Of a stretch of 64,000 nt of DNA, positions 11,071-26,000 are shown in pieces. The stretch spans positions 43,922,998-43,986,997 of the forward strand of contig OX421492.1 in NCBI GenBank assembly GCA_949126835.1, written 5' to 3'. The stretch is from Anisus vortex (Eukaryota; Mollusca; Gastropoda; Planorbidae). Every line of letters starts with the position of its first letter. Position 1 is the first letter of the stretch. The position numbers were made by a program, and so were the translations under genes. A model generated the notes under the pieces. That model made no database searches and was not told the DNA's origin. It saw only the letters and a program-made list of their open reading frames with translations.

Positions 11071-14000
11071 CTAAAGATAATCAGAGAATAAACAAAACAG
11101 GAAATTATGTTTTAAAAAACAATATCAGCCCTTACAATTTCTATAAGTCAATTGATTTCAATGACACATTTTTACACTTTCTTTAAGTCATCTGATTTCA
11201 ATGACACATTTTTACATTTTCTTTAAGTCATCTGATTTTAATGACACATTTTTACACTTTCTTTAAGTCATCTGATTTTAATGACACATTTTTACACTTT
11301 CTTTAAGTCATCTTATTTTAATGACAATTTTTACACTTTCTATAAGTCATTTGATTTTAATGACACACCTTCTGAGAAATGGCATGTTTATTTTCCTTGC
11401 GAAAGGCTTCTTGTTTTAATTGACTAATCATAGCCTGACTGGCTTGATGGACGTCACTCTTAGCTGCCAACTCTTGTTCAAAGACATTCAACATTTCCTG
11501 ATCGGTTTCTTGGTAGCAAACTAAAGTAAAGGTTTTATGAATGAAATAATCAATATATGAAATCATAAAATCAATGTTTAAAATTAAATAATCAATATAT
11601 GAAATCATAAAATCAATGTTTAAAATGAAATAATCAATATATGAAATCATAAAATCAATGTTTAAAATGAAATAATCAATATATGAAATCATAAAATCAA
11701 TGTTTAAAATGACAACGCTATTAAATTTCATGTGTGTAGGCCTAAGTAATATATGGAATAAAAGGCCGTCCATAAATGACTGTACGCTTTTAGGGAATTA
11801 ATTTCTATGTTCTCTTTTTAAATTTTACCTAATTAATAAGCTTACCGTAAATATGTCGGCTTTATTTATTGATATAATCATATTATAATGACAATAAAAG
11901 TGAATTGAAACATGCAAATATTGAAACAGGAAATACATGTTGTTGTTTTTTTTTTTATAGATCTAGGGATTCTGAGCAGAGATGTGTGACGTCACATTGG
12001 AAAGGGTTCTGAAGTTTATTGACGACTACATAATAAAATTAGGTGGTAAAAAGTAACAATAATGATCAACTCACTTAGTATTCAAGTAGGCCTAAACAAA
12101 AGTATTACTTAAATTATGAAGCTTATTTACTGTGTACAAGTTGAATCTGTAATGAATCTATTGCCCATTGCTAAGTCTATCAATAAGTTTAATTACCTGC
12201 TAGGAACATATCTGTGATGACGTCAATATGATCTAATTTTAAATAGCAACCACCAGATAATTCTGCTATTTCTTGATAGAACATTGTTGACTCTGTGTCA
12301 CAACCTGCCTGTACGCCATACACCTGTGTTGTTAAATGGGTAAATAGTTAGCTTATACATTAGCCCGTACCCCATACACCTGTGTTGTTAAATGGGTAAA
12401 TATTTAGCTTATACATTAGCCTGTACCCCATACACCTGTGTTGTTAAATGGGTAAATATTTAGCTTATACATTAGCCTGTACCCCATACACCTGTGTTGT
12501 TAAATGGGTAAATATTTAGCTTATACATTAGCCTGTACCCCATACACCTGTGTTATTAAATGGGTAAATATTTAGCTTATACATTAGCCCGTACCCCATA
12601 CACCTGTGTTGTTAAATGGGTAAATAGTTAGCTTATATATTAGCCCGTACCCCATACACCTGTGTTGTTAAATGGGTAAATAGTTAGCTTATACATTAGC
12701 CCGTACCCCATACACATGTGTTGTTAAATGGGTAAATATTTAGCTTATACATTAGCCCGTACCCCATACACCTGTGTTGTTAAATGGGTAAATAGTTAGC
12801 TTATACATTAGCCCGTACCCCATATACCTGTATTGTAAAATGGGTGAATAAATAGATTATGTAGTAGCCTGTACCTGGATCCCAAAAGCCTACACCTGTG
12901 TGTATTGTAAAATGGGTGAATATATAGCTTATAAAGTAGCCTGTACCCCATAGTGCTACACCTGTATGTATTGTAAAATGGGTAAATATAAAGCTTATGT
13001 AGTAGCCTATACCACATAGGCTTACACCTGTATGTATTGATAAATGGGTGAATATAATAATATAGCTTATGTAGTAGCCTGTACCACATACACCCGTATT
13101 GTAAAATGGGTAAATATAGCTAATATATTAGCCTGTAGCCAGCCAGTAGCTTAGAAATATATAATTACATTTACATACGACATGCCAAAAAATTAAATAG
13201 AAAAAGAAAGAAAAAAATGTACTTTAATTCCCATGCCAGTTAGAATGTCAAGGTCATCATGCCAGCGTAGTCCCTGGTCTGTGTATGACGGAGGATGGGG
13301 ATGGTTATCACCAATTACAACTAAAGCTTTAGCCGAGTCTTCAGACCAATCCAGTAGTTGAGCTTTCTTTAGGATAAGTTCATAACACTGTAGGCATACA
13401 AACAAATATGTACAGAAGGCAGCTTATGGAGTTATATTAACAGAAAGTGATCATTTTCATGAGTACCGGTTAGTCTCAACAAAACGTACAGTAAAAATAG
13501 TTCTTGGTTTTGTTCATGTACCGGTATGTGTTTTAAGTTCTTTAGGGAAAGACAACTATGGTAGACGGAATTCAATAGTAACAACGATGAAAGAATTAGA
13601 CCAACAAGATTAGTGGCAGCTAGGGTTGCCAGACGTCCGGCAAAAGGAGGACATGTGTCCCCCTTTTTAGCCCAGTATCCTGCGTCCGGCAGGCAAAGCT
13701 AAAAACCACTTAAAAGTCCGGCTTTTGTACGGCAAAGGTTAGAAAAATCCTTAGTGCACTTTTTATGTTTTTATTTACTGTCAATAAGTGGCTGGGTCGG
13801 GTAAATCAAAACACTGGAGTTGCCCAAATGCAAGTTGCTTTTCAGAGTACTAAGATGTGTTAACTTTTTGTATGTATCTCCGGACAGTCACAATATGTAA
13901 AGATTGTTCTCATTGATAAACGCTCAATGGAAAAGGGAAAGAAACAGACTATCTGTTAACTCTGTAAAGGGCATCATTCTTACAAAGTACAACTTGAAAA

Positions 14001-17000
14001 ATCTCACATTTGAACAGTTTTATACCTTTGTGCTTGCTAACGAAGATCATCTGCAAAAAGTTGGCCCCTCAGAGAAATATGTTGTATAATTAAGAAAGAT
14101 GAAAATGTATTAACTGTAGAAGTGACCGGTTACTTTTCAAATCATATAGTATTGTTGCATTTTGAAAAACAAAATCAATTTTATTTAAATAACATTTTAT
14201 TTACAAGCCTTTTTCTTGGTTAATTTACTAATAGATAATTATTGGCAACCATTGTAGTAAACTTGTACTGATTGCTGCTTAAATTCGCATTCAATTGAAA
14301 AAAATTAAATGATTTAAATGACACTCTCGATGTGTCTTCCTTTTGGTAACCATGTATATGGCAACCCTAGTGGCAGCAGTATAGCGACCTAGTGGCAGCA
14401 GTATAGCGACCTAGTGGCAGCAGTATAGCGACCTAGTGGCAGCAGTATAGCGACCTAGTGGCAGCAGTATAGCAACCTAGTGGCAGCAGTATAGCGACCT
14501 AGTGGCAGCAGTATAGCGACCTAGTGGCAGCAGTATAGCGACCTAGTGGCAGCAGTATAGCGACCATAGGCGTAGCCACGAGGAAGTGGGTGGAGGGGGT
14601 GGGGCTCGTACTTTCCCAACCTAACTTTAGCCAAACACACACACCTCATTTTTCCCCAAAACTAAGTTTAAAAAAAATTGCTTTTATTATCAGAAAGTAA
14701 AGTAATTCCAAAGACAGTTTTTTTTTATACAAAATATTAGCACACGCATTATTCTTTTTTTTTAAGTTCTCTTTTTTTTCTTTTAATATTTATTTATTAA
14801 CATACGGATATGAAAAGTTTATTCCGAATTGTGGAACTTGGGTTTTCCGTACAAATGTTTTTAAACATGCTACTCCGTTTTTTTTTTTAGCCTGTAATGT
14901 CTCAGTAATGTACTTTTTAAACTTAATTCTTGAGAATAAATGTACATTTTGCCTCTAGCGAACCCTTGTAGAAAATGAACATTATAGGCATACAGTTGGA
15001 AATATTCAGCCTAATCTCATTTTTAAGTTTCGACTTTTGATAATTAGTTTAAAAAATAGTTTTTCATTAGTTTAAGTTGAAAATGCATCAGTTTAAATAA
15101 AGCCTGCCTGCCCCCCTTACTCCCTTTTATTTAACTTGCCTCCCTACCTCTAACTTTTTCTTTTGTTTAACGTGCCTCCCTACCTCTAGCTTGCACTTTT
15201 GTTTAACTTGCCTCCCTACCTCTAACTTGCACTTTTGTTTAACGTGCCTCCCTACCTCTAACTTGCACTTTTGTTTAACGTGCCTCCCTACCTCTAACTT
15301 GCACTTTTGTTTAACTTGCCTCCCTACCTCTAACTTGCACTTTTGTTTAACTTGCCTCCCTACCTCTAACTTGCACTTTTGTTTAACGTGCCTCCCTACC
15401 TCTAACTTGCACTTTTGTTTAACGTGCCTCCCTACCTCTAACTTGCACTTTTGTTTAACGTGCCTCCCTACCTCTAACTTGCACTTTTGTTTAACGTGCC
15501 TCCCTACCTCTAACTTGCACTTTTGTTTAACTTGCCTCCCTACCTCTAACTTGCACTTTTGTTTAACTTGCCTCCCTACCTCTAACTTGCACTTTTGTTT
15601 AACGTGCCTCCCTACCTCTAACTTGCACTTTTGTTTAACGTGCCTCCCTACCTCTAACTTGCACTTTTGTTTAACTTGCCTCCCTACCTCTAACTTGCAC
15701 TTTTGTTTAACGTGCCTCCCTACCTCTAACTTGCACTTTTGTTTAACTTGCCTCCCTACCTCTAACTTGCACTTTTGTTTAACTTGCCTCCCTACCTCTA
15801 ACTTGCACTTTTTCACACCCCCCCCTCCTTCCCTCGCGAAATTCTGGCTTCGCCATTGGCCCGTTTAAACATGACAAAGGAAAGAAAATTGTGATGAATG
15901 CAGTAGTTGAATAGATCTCACACCAAACTGGCAACTGGGAGACACAGATGACCTCACACCTGGACGTTACTTTTGTACAAGAAAAGACAAGTTGGGCGTG
16001 TCATGAAGTACATGGCCACATACGTAACCAAGTGAGACTGACGGGCAACTTATTAGTGGACATTGATGAACTGGTTCTGCACAGAATTATCTGTAACTTG
16101 TCAGTTTTGTAAGCCATACAGAGTCTAGTCATCATATAGTCATATATTAAACTTTATAATATGCTGACAAAAAGTAAGCTTAGAAAAACGAAAATTTAAT
16201 GCCTATCAGTCTATGTATTTCATGAACAAGCATAAAAAAATCTGCATTATGATTTCATGAGTTTAAATGTACTTGATTTAAATTAAACCAAATAATGAGG
16301 CAATACTTAGAAAGTAATCTACAATGTAACCCTACCTCTGGACTGTCGCCTCCACTAGTTGCTGGAACATTAAGTGCGAAGTTTACCAACTCGTTCACAT
16401 TACTAGTTAGATCAGTAAACCTATTGGGACATATTCAAAGAAGCAAGATTAGATACACTTTTGAAAAAAAAACGACGGAGGCTTCCGCTAAGTTTGTTGA
16501 TTCAATAAAAAGGCCCGCACATATAAAGCAATAGATGTCTAATAGTATACAAAAATTAATGTTCTTTTAAAGCTTTTTAAAGTTTAATTTGTTCAAATAG
16601 TAAAAATTATTTTTACATTCTTCACGCGATTTCCGAGCAGGGCGGAATTTTTCTTTTACTATCTCTAATCTTTGTGTATGGCTGAAATTTCTTCTGGTTA
16701 ATACGTATTTACATGTATATGTAGGCCTATCTACATGTATATGTAGGCCTATCTACATGTATATATGTAGGCCTATCTACATGTATATATGTAGGCCTAT
16801 CTACATGTATATATGTAGGCCTATCTACATGTATATATGTAGGCCTATCTACATGTATATGTGTAGGCCTATTTACATGTATATGTGTAGGCCTATCTAC
16901 ATGTATATGTGTAGGCCTATCTACATGTATATGTAGGCCTATCTACATGTATATGTAGGCCTATCTACATGTATATGTAGGCCTATCTACATGTATATGT

Positions 17001-20000
17001 AGGCCTATCTACATGTATATGTAGGCCTATCTACATGTATAGGCCCTATGTAGGCCTATTTACATGTATATGTAGGCCTATCTACATGTATATGTAGGCC
17101 TATCTACATGTATATGTAGGCCTATCTACATGTATATGTAGGCCTATCTACATGTATATGTAGGCCTATCTACATGTATATGTAGGCCTATCTACATGTA
17201 TATGTAGGCCTATCTACATGTAAATGTAGGCCTATCTACATGTATATGTAGGCCTATCTACATGTATATGTAGGCCTATCTACATGTATATGTAGGCCTA
17301 TCTACATGTATATGTAGGCCTATCTACATGTATATGTAGGCCTATCTACATGTATAGGCCCTATGTAGGCCTATCTACATGTATATGTAGGCCTATCTAC
17401 ATGTATATGTTGGCCTATCTACATGTATATGTAGGCCTATCTACATGTATATGTAGGCCTATCTACATGTATATGTAGGCCTATCTACATGTATATGTAG
17501 GCCTATCTACATGTATATGTAGGCCTATCTACATGTAAATGTAGGCCTATCTACATGTATATGTAGGCCTATCTACATGTATATGTGTAGGCCTATCTAC
17601 ATGTATATGTAGGCATATCTACATGTATATGTTTTTAAAAAATAATTATTGTATGTGGTAAAATGCCCCCCCCCCCTTTCCAAAAAAAAAAAATAGTTGA
17701 AATATACATTTTAAATTGATTTAAAATTTATTATTATTTTGCGATAGTCAGAGGTTGGGGTGACTTTACTTCTACGTGGGACTGATTGGTTTAGAATTAA
17801 GTTAGAAATTATGTAGATTTGTCTGCAGCTCGTGTAGAAATTGGTTCTGCTTTCTTTGTACTCACCTTAAGGCATAATTGGACACAGAATCACAGTAATC
17901 GCCATGGGCAATAACTCCTATTCTTATATTTGGAATATCTTGTATTAATCTGTTACACGACACGCCAAGTTTTTCTCGTACCTGAAATCCAATAGAAGAA
18001 ATCTTTGTTCATTCATTAATACTCAACATTCAATATAAAGTGGCATATCAATATCAAATGTTGAACAATTTTTGGAAACAATTTAATTTTAAAAGGCTAT
18101 ACTTTTTTTAGGGGGAGGAGACACTCAGACAAATAGGCTAAACGGAAACTATTTAATTAGAAAGCATGATATAAACACACTTATAGATCAGAACTGAGTG
18201 TGACAATGTAATAGTGCGTCTAATTTTCTTGGCACCAAACCCCAACACGATGATGCAATCAGGCCCAAAGAGACAGGGTGCCACCGATGGCCGGTATAAG
18301 CTTATTGCTCTTGGGCCAATTAAGTTCAACGGAGTCCAAACATGAAACAGTTGCCCTACATATATATAATATAAGAATGTAGTTATTGATATTGCCCAAG
18401 TTTTGCTATGACCAACGTCAGCCTCATTTGAACATAATTATAATAACCCTCTCAGTGGGCAGGGATAGATTGATGTATTCTTTTTTTTTAACTTAGGAAT
18501 TAACGACTTCCGGGTCAACATTTATTTAATAACAGCGTTTGTTTTTGTGAACAATTTATTTTCATACTTCTACCATGTGGCTTTCTAACATTCCCCCCCC
18601 CTCCTTACGTCCAGAACAGAAAAATGTCCACCCAAATGTCTAGGCTAGCGATGTTTATACTTGAGTGCTGTAGCTTTGTTAAGGTTCAAATATTATTAAA
18701 ACAAACCAGGAAAATCAGTAACTTATCATTTAAAACACTAATCAAAATGCAAGACTAGACTCGGTCCACCGATGAGTGTAGGACACAATAATCTTCTTTA
18801 AGGGGGACAGTTCTGTATACACTATAGCCTACACTATCTGCCTGTCCAAGTCTGGTCTAGTCTCTCTATACACTATCTGCCTGTCCAAATCTGGTCTAGT
18901 CTCTCTATACACTATCTGCCTGTCCAAATCTGGTCTAGTCTCTCTATACACTATCTGCCTGTCCAAGTCTGGTATAGTCTCTCTATACACTATCTGCCTG
19001 TCCAAATCTGGTCTAGTCTCTCTATACACTATCTGCCTGTCCAAATCTGGTCTAGTCTCTCTATACACTATCTGCCTGTCCAAATCTGGTCTAGTCTCTC
19101 TATACACTATCTGCCTGTCCAAATCTGGTCTAGTCTCTCTATACACTATCTGCCTGTCCAAGTCTGGTATAGTCTCTCTATACACTATCTGCCTGTCCAA
19201 ATCTGGTCTAGTCTCTCTATACACTATCTGCCTGTCCAAATCTGGTCTAGTCTCTCTATACACTATCTGCCTGTCCAAGTCTGGTATAGTCTCTCTATAC
19301 ACTATCTGCCTGTCCAAATCTGGTCTAGTCTCTCTATACACTATCTGCCTGTCCAAATCTGGTCTAGTCTCTCTATACACTATCGGCCTGTCCAAATCTG
19401 GTCTAGTCTCTCTATACACTATCTGCCTGTCCAAGTCTGGTCTAGTCTCTCTATACACTATCTGCCTGTCCAAGTCTGGTCTAGTCTCTCTATACACTAT
19501 CTGCATGTCAAAGTCTGGTCTAGTCTCTCAATACACTATCTGCCTGTCCAAATCTGGTCTAGTCTCTCTATACACTATCTGCCTGATCAAGTCTAGTCTA
19601 GTCTCTCTATACACTATCTGCCTGTCCAAATCTGGTCTAGTCTCTCTATACACTATCTGCCTGTCCAAATCTGGTCTAGTCTCTCTATACACTATCTGCC
19701 TGATCAAGTCTAGTCTAGTCTCTCTATACACTATCTGCCTGATCAAGTCTGGTCTAGTCTCTCTATACACTATCTGCCTGTCCAAGTCTAGTCGTCTCTC
19801 TATACACTATCTGCCTGTCCAAGTCTGGTCTAGTCTCTCTATACACTATCTGCCTGTCCAAGTCTGGTCTAGTCTCTCTATACACTATCTGCATGTCAAA
19901 GTCTGGTCTAGTCTCTCAATACACTATCTGCCTGATCAAGTCTGGTCGAGTCTCTCTATACACTATCTGCATGTCAAAGTCTGGTCTAGTCTCTCTATAC

Positions 20001-23000
20001 ACTATCTGCCTGTCCAAGTCTGGTCTAGTCTCTCTATACACTATCTGCCTGATCAAGTCTGGTGTAGTCTCTCAATACAATATCTGCCTGTCCAAATCTG
20101 GTCTAGTCTCTCTATACACTATCTGCCTGATCAAGTCTGGTCGAATCTCTCTATACACTATCTGCCTGTCCAAGTCTAGTCTCTCTATACACTATCTGCC
20201 TGTCCAAGTCTGGTCTAGTCTCTCTATACACTATCTGCCTGTCCAAGTCTAGTCTAGTCTCTCTATACACTATCTGCCTGTCCAAATCTGGTCTAGTCTC
20301 TCTATACACTATCTGCCTGATCAAGTCTAGTCTAGTCTCTCTATACACTATCTGCCTATCCAAATCTGGTCTAGTCTCTCTATACACTATCTGCCTGATC
20401 AAGTCTAGTCTAGTCTTTCTATACACTATCTGCCTGATCAAGTCTGGTCTAGTCTCTCTATACACTATCTGCCTGTCCAAGTCTAGTCGTCTCTCTATAC
20501 ACTATCTACCTGTCCAAGTCTGGTCTAGTCTCTCTATACACTATCTGCCTGTCCAAGTCTGGTCTAGTCTCTCTATACACTATCTGCATGTCAAAGTCTA
20601 GTCTAGTCTCTCTATACACTATCTGCCTGATCAAGTCTGGTCGAGTCTCTCTATACACTATCTGCATGTCAAAGTCTGGTCTAGTCTCTCTATACACTAT
20701 CTGCCTGTCCAAGTCTGGTCTAGTCTCTCTATACACTATCTGCCTGATCAAGTCTGGTGTAGTCTCTCTATACACTATCTGCCTGATCAAGTCTGGTGTA
20801 GTCTCTCTATACACTATCTGCCTGTCCAAATCTGGTCTAGTCTCTCTATACACTATCTGCCTGATCAAGTCTGGTCGAGTCTCTCTATACACTATCTGCC
20901 TGTCCAAGTCTAGTCTAGTCTCTCTATACACTATCTGCCTGTCCAAGTCTAGTCTAGTCTCTCTATACACTATCTGCCTGTCCAAGTCTAGTCTAGTCTC
21001 TCTATACACTATCTGCCTGTCCAAATCTGGTCTAGTCTCTCTATACACTATCTGCCTGATCAAGTCTAGTCTAGTCTCTCTATACACTATCTGCCTGTCC
21101 AAATCTGGTCTAGTCTCTCTATACACTATCTGCCTGATCAAGTCTAGTCTAGTCTCTCTATACACTATCTGCCTGATCAAGTCTGGTCTAGTCTCTCTAT
21201 ACACTATCTGCCTGTCCAAATCTGGTCTAGTCTCTCTATACACTATCTGCCTGATCAAGTCTAGTCTAGTCTCTCTATACACTATCTGCCTGATCAAGTC
21301 TGGTCTAGTCTCTCTATACACTATCTGCCTGTCCAAGTCTAGTCTAGTCTCTCTATACACTATCTGCCTGTCCAAGTCTGGTCTAGTCTCTCTATACACT
21401 ATCTGCCTGTCCAAGTCTGGTCTAGTCTCTCTATACACTATCTGCATGTCAAAGTCTGGTCTAGTCTCTCAATACACTATCTGCCTGATCAAGTCTGTTC
21501 GAGTCTCTCTATACACTATCTGCCTGTCCAAGTCTAGTCTAGTCTCTCTATACACTATCTGCCTGTCCAAGTCTGGTCTAGTCTCTCGATACACTTAGTT
21601 CCTACATGTAGTTGGCCACTCGAACGATGCACATAACACAGTGACGTAACTGGTGCCTTGGATATTGGTCATAATTAGCACCTAATTAAAATATTATTAT
21701 TCTTTTATTATTAGTAAGCTAAAGTACGTAGAGGTTAAGACAGTGTCCGCCCCCCCCCCCCCCACTATAGCTTCGCAGTGACAAAAAATATAGTTGTATT
21801 AGTGTATTGTTGAACAACAAACAAAAAGATTTTGACTTTTTATTTCTAATATTATTATACGGTAACCTCTCTCTCTCTCTCCCCTGCACGGTAAAAATAA
21901 ATGACGATAGATTGTGTTATATTTCTTAACTTTCATTACTTACAGTTTCTAAGTAACAGTACATACTTCCTGTTGTATCAAAGGAAAATACAACTTCCAC
22001 TTGTTTCGTTCTTGCATCAAAACTAGACATAATCATCTGAAAAACGTGCAATAAAATAGTGAAACTAGGCAAAATAAAACCATTATAGTGGCGTTGTGTA
22101 ATAAACAAAGACCCGGATGTCATGGGCATATAAAAGTGAAATCGTATGAGACATTTGTCTATTTTATATCTAGTCTGTGATCACGTAGGTCTCTGATGGA
22201 GAGTCCGTTTTTCCCTTTGAGTTTTAGAATGAAATGGGCCCGTCAAAAAAGCTTTGCATTAAGGTAGGCCTACCCAAAAACTTGCAACTCCTTTTAACAA
22301 CAGTTATCAAAACTAAAACAGTTAATAAACATAGACTTAGTGATGGGATAAACATAGATTTAGTGATGGGATAAACATAGACTTAGTGATGGGATAAACA
22401 TAGACTTAGTGATGGGATAAACATAGACTTAGTGATGGGATAAACATAGACTTAGTGATGGGATAAACATAGGCTTAATGTTGGGATAAACATAGACTTA
22501 GTGATGGGATAAACATAGACTTAGTGATGGGATAAACATAGACTTAGTGATGGGATAAACATAGACTTAGTGATGGGATAAACATAGACTTATTATGGGA
22601 TAAACATAGACTTAGTGATGGGATAAACATAGACTTAGTGATGGGATAAACATAGACTTAGTGATGGGATAAACATCGACTTAGTGATGGGATAAACATA
22701 GATTTAGTGATGGGATAAACATAGACTTAGTGATGGGATAAACATAGACTTAGTGATGGGATAAACATAGACTTAGTGATGGGATAAACATAGACTTAGT
22801 GATGGGATAAACATAGGCTTAATGTTGGGATAAACATAGACTTAGTGATGGGATAAACATAGACTTAGTGATGGGATAAACATAGACTTAGTGATGGGAT
22901 AAACATAGACTTAGTGATGGGATAAACATAGACTTATTATGGGATAAACATAGACTTAGTGATGGGATAAACATAGACTTAGTGATGGGATAAACATAGA

Positions 23001-26000
23001 CTTAGTGATGGGATAAACATCGACTTAGTGATGGGATAAACATAGACTTAGTGATGGGATAAACATAGACTTAGTGATGGGATAAACATAGACTTAGTGG
23101 TGGGATAAACATAGACTTAGTGATGGGATAAACATAGACTTAGTGATGGGATAAACATAGACTTAATGATGGGATAAACATAGACTTAGTCTGAAACAAA
23201 AGGGGATAGGGTGGAATTCTTCTCATTCTCTTTCAGAGGATGCACATTTTTTTCCAAAACCAAAGTTTTGGTTTCAGAATTCAATGACATCAGAAGAGAT
23301 TCACATTATTATATAACTTTAATTCATGTATTCTCTTTTAAATTGTACATATGTATTTATTGTATTGTAAATGCATGGCCATTTATTCTCTTTCAAAATA
23401 CTTTGCCCTTCCAAAGAAAAGTTTTTGAACATACTACCTACGTCATTTTAATCATGACCGTTTTGACTTTGTCAGTGTTGCTTCATTTTTTTAAAACCTT
23501 TTTCTTAAGACTATTTAGTTTATGGTATAGCCGACAATATTTGTTTAAAAAACGATAATTTGAAACTTAGAAACATATTATTGCACTGATTGAGTTTTAA
23601 ACTATTGATAATTAGATAAAAGTAAATATTAAAAAAATTATCAACAAAAAACAACAACTATGATTAGTGAGGACAATAAGCCTTTAAATCTACGATTTTA
23701 TGAGCCCTAGGTTAAATTTTTGAACAAATAAATGATTGTGCAAAATCAATTATTAATATTGACCTGTTTTATAGTTTCGTCTATTTCTTCTACACCATTT
23801 GGAGTGGTTTTGGCTGGAAAAAAATAATGAGTAACATTTTCTTGAAAAGTAATGTCTAATTTACCATTATTGTTTGTATAATGATATAAAATACACAAAG
23901 ACGGTACTAATTGTAGAAACATAAATAAGGTTACAACAAAATTATTGCTATGTATTGAGTCACTATTTCAATTATTGTGCGACCTTAAACCTACAATCAG
24001 CTTTGTATTTAAAATCTGCATTTCTTAACCTGGCTTAAAGTACAAGAAGAAAAAAATCATCACAGAGGAGCAGGTAAACTTTACAGCAGGGGGAACTTCA
24101 GAGCAGGTGAATTCAGAACAAGTGAACTTCAGAGCAGGTGAACTTCAGAGAAGGTGAACTTCAGAGAAGGTGAACTTCAGAGAAGGTGAACTTCAGAGCA
24201 TGTGAATTCAGAGCAGGTGAAATTCAGAGCAGGTGAACTTTACAACTTGGGAACTTCAGAGCAGGTGAATTTCAGAGCAGGAGAACTTCAGAGCAGATGA
24301 ATTTCAGAGCAGGAGAACTTCAGAGCAGATGAATTCAGAGCAGGTGAACTTCAGAGCAGGTGAATTTAGAGCAGGTGAATTTTAGACCAAGAAACACAAC
24401 AGAACAAATATTCAAACTACGTGTGAAATTTGAAAAACATCCCCAGCACCAGAGAGATCTTTATCATGTCTTCATAGAGTTTTTTTAAAAAAAAGCGTTT
24501 GACAGAGTGTGGTATGTTGCTATGGGCAACCATGCACACATTTAATATCAACGCAAACTTGATAAAAATCATCAAAATCCTGTACAACAATGCACTGTAC
24601 TCTTCACCAGCGAAGTTGGAGACGGTTTGCATGTAAAACCTAAACGCTCACATCAGATCTCTAGAGAAAAATCAGGGCCCTAGAAATTAGACGCTTCAGC
24701 AAGATCCGGAACATATCATAACCGGAGCATATCTCAGTGAAGCTGTCCACAAACGAATCGTTAGCGTCATCGGCCCAAACGAAGAGCAGCTCACGCCATG
24801 AAAAGCAGGAAACCGGGATGTTATGGGCAAAGAGGAAGAAAAGAGGCAGACAGAAGAGAAGATGGTAGGACGATGTGAAAGAATTATCTGGCCTGCCCTT
24901 CATTAACTCTCAAAGACTAGTGGCAAGCGATAACGAAACATTCAGCAATGGTGCCCCAACGACCCATCCACGTATTATGGGATAGGTGAAGGGCCTGTAC
25001 TAAATTTTGTTCTCGTATTTATTGAATTAGTTCCCTTATCGACTGCTGATATCGTTGTGCACACTTTAGAAGAATAGGTGACCATTTACTTTGGCAAACT
25101 CAACTTATTAAGAAGCAATTTACATTTTAATATAAAAAAAACAATGTATAATAATTATATAATATGTCTGATATAATCCATGGACTAATATTTTGATTTA
25201 CAGAGTCGAGTTTCCGATTTCCAATTCTATTTACCTTGGAATGTAACTTTCACATTACATCCAGTCACCAGACCAACATTTTCAACTGTACACGATGATT
25301 TTGGAATAAGTCGATCATTCACCTTTTAATTACAAAATGAATTATTTTATCAAATCAATCAGAATTAGACTACATGGAAATCCTAAGAAACTAAAATATC
25401 TTTTATACTATTTTATTATTTACTTGATGCTCAAAAAATCGCTATGGTAGGCAGTTTATTCTAGACAATTGAAGTGACACATAAGCTGTATAGTTTAACG
25501 AAGCGGTTTCCAACCTGTTGGTTGCGTCCCCTTTGGGGGTCGAACATCAATTTCACGGGGGTCACCTAAGACCGTAGGAAAACATATTTCCGCTCGTCTT
25601 AGGAATTGAGACAGAGCCATCTTTCCATCTTTAGACGGGACTGCCTATATGCACATACATTTACATATGAATAACCGGCTTGATGACATCATCGCGCCAA
25701 CCCCATCACATACTCCCCATACAAATACAGGTGTATGTGACAGTGTTGGCGCCATAATGTACATAGAGTGTAGAGTGTTGTTTGTTAAAAGTATCTTCTC
25801 TGTTAAAAGCATCTACTGTGTTGAATGCAGCAGTATTGGCGGTAAAAAAAAAACATTTCATGAAATCGGAAATGACTGTATGATTCATCGGGAAATATTG
25901 ACAACGAACACGTTGCCACAAGAACTACAAGAGGTCATGAAAAGCACCTTCCGTTACGTTGTGTTACTTTTGTAAAGGCAAGCTTTTAAACAAGCGACTG

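Noticed and set aside
15127..15868. Overlapping 225-229-codon frames on both strands
   Set aside because: Both are products of a 36-bp stop-free unit.
19505..21598. Frames up to 336 codons on both strands in the 39-bp array
   Set aside because: Period divisible by three and no conserved non-repeat part; treated as satellite.
23211..23558. 115-codon plus-strand frame rich in Phe and Leu
   Set aside because: AT-driven composition, antisense inside an intron, and no motif or start context.
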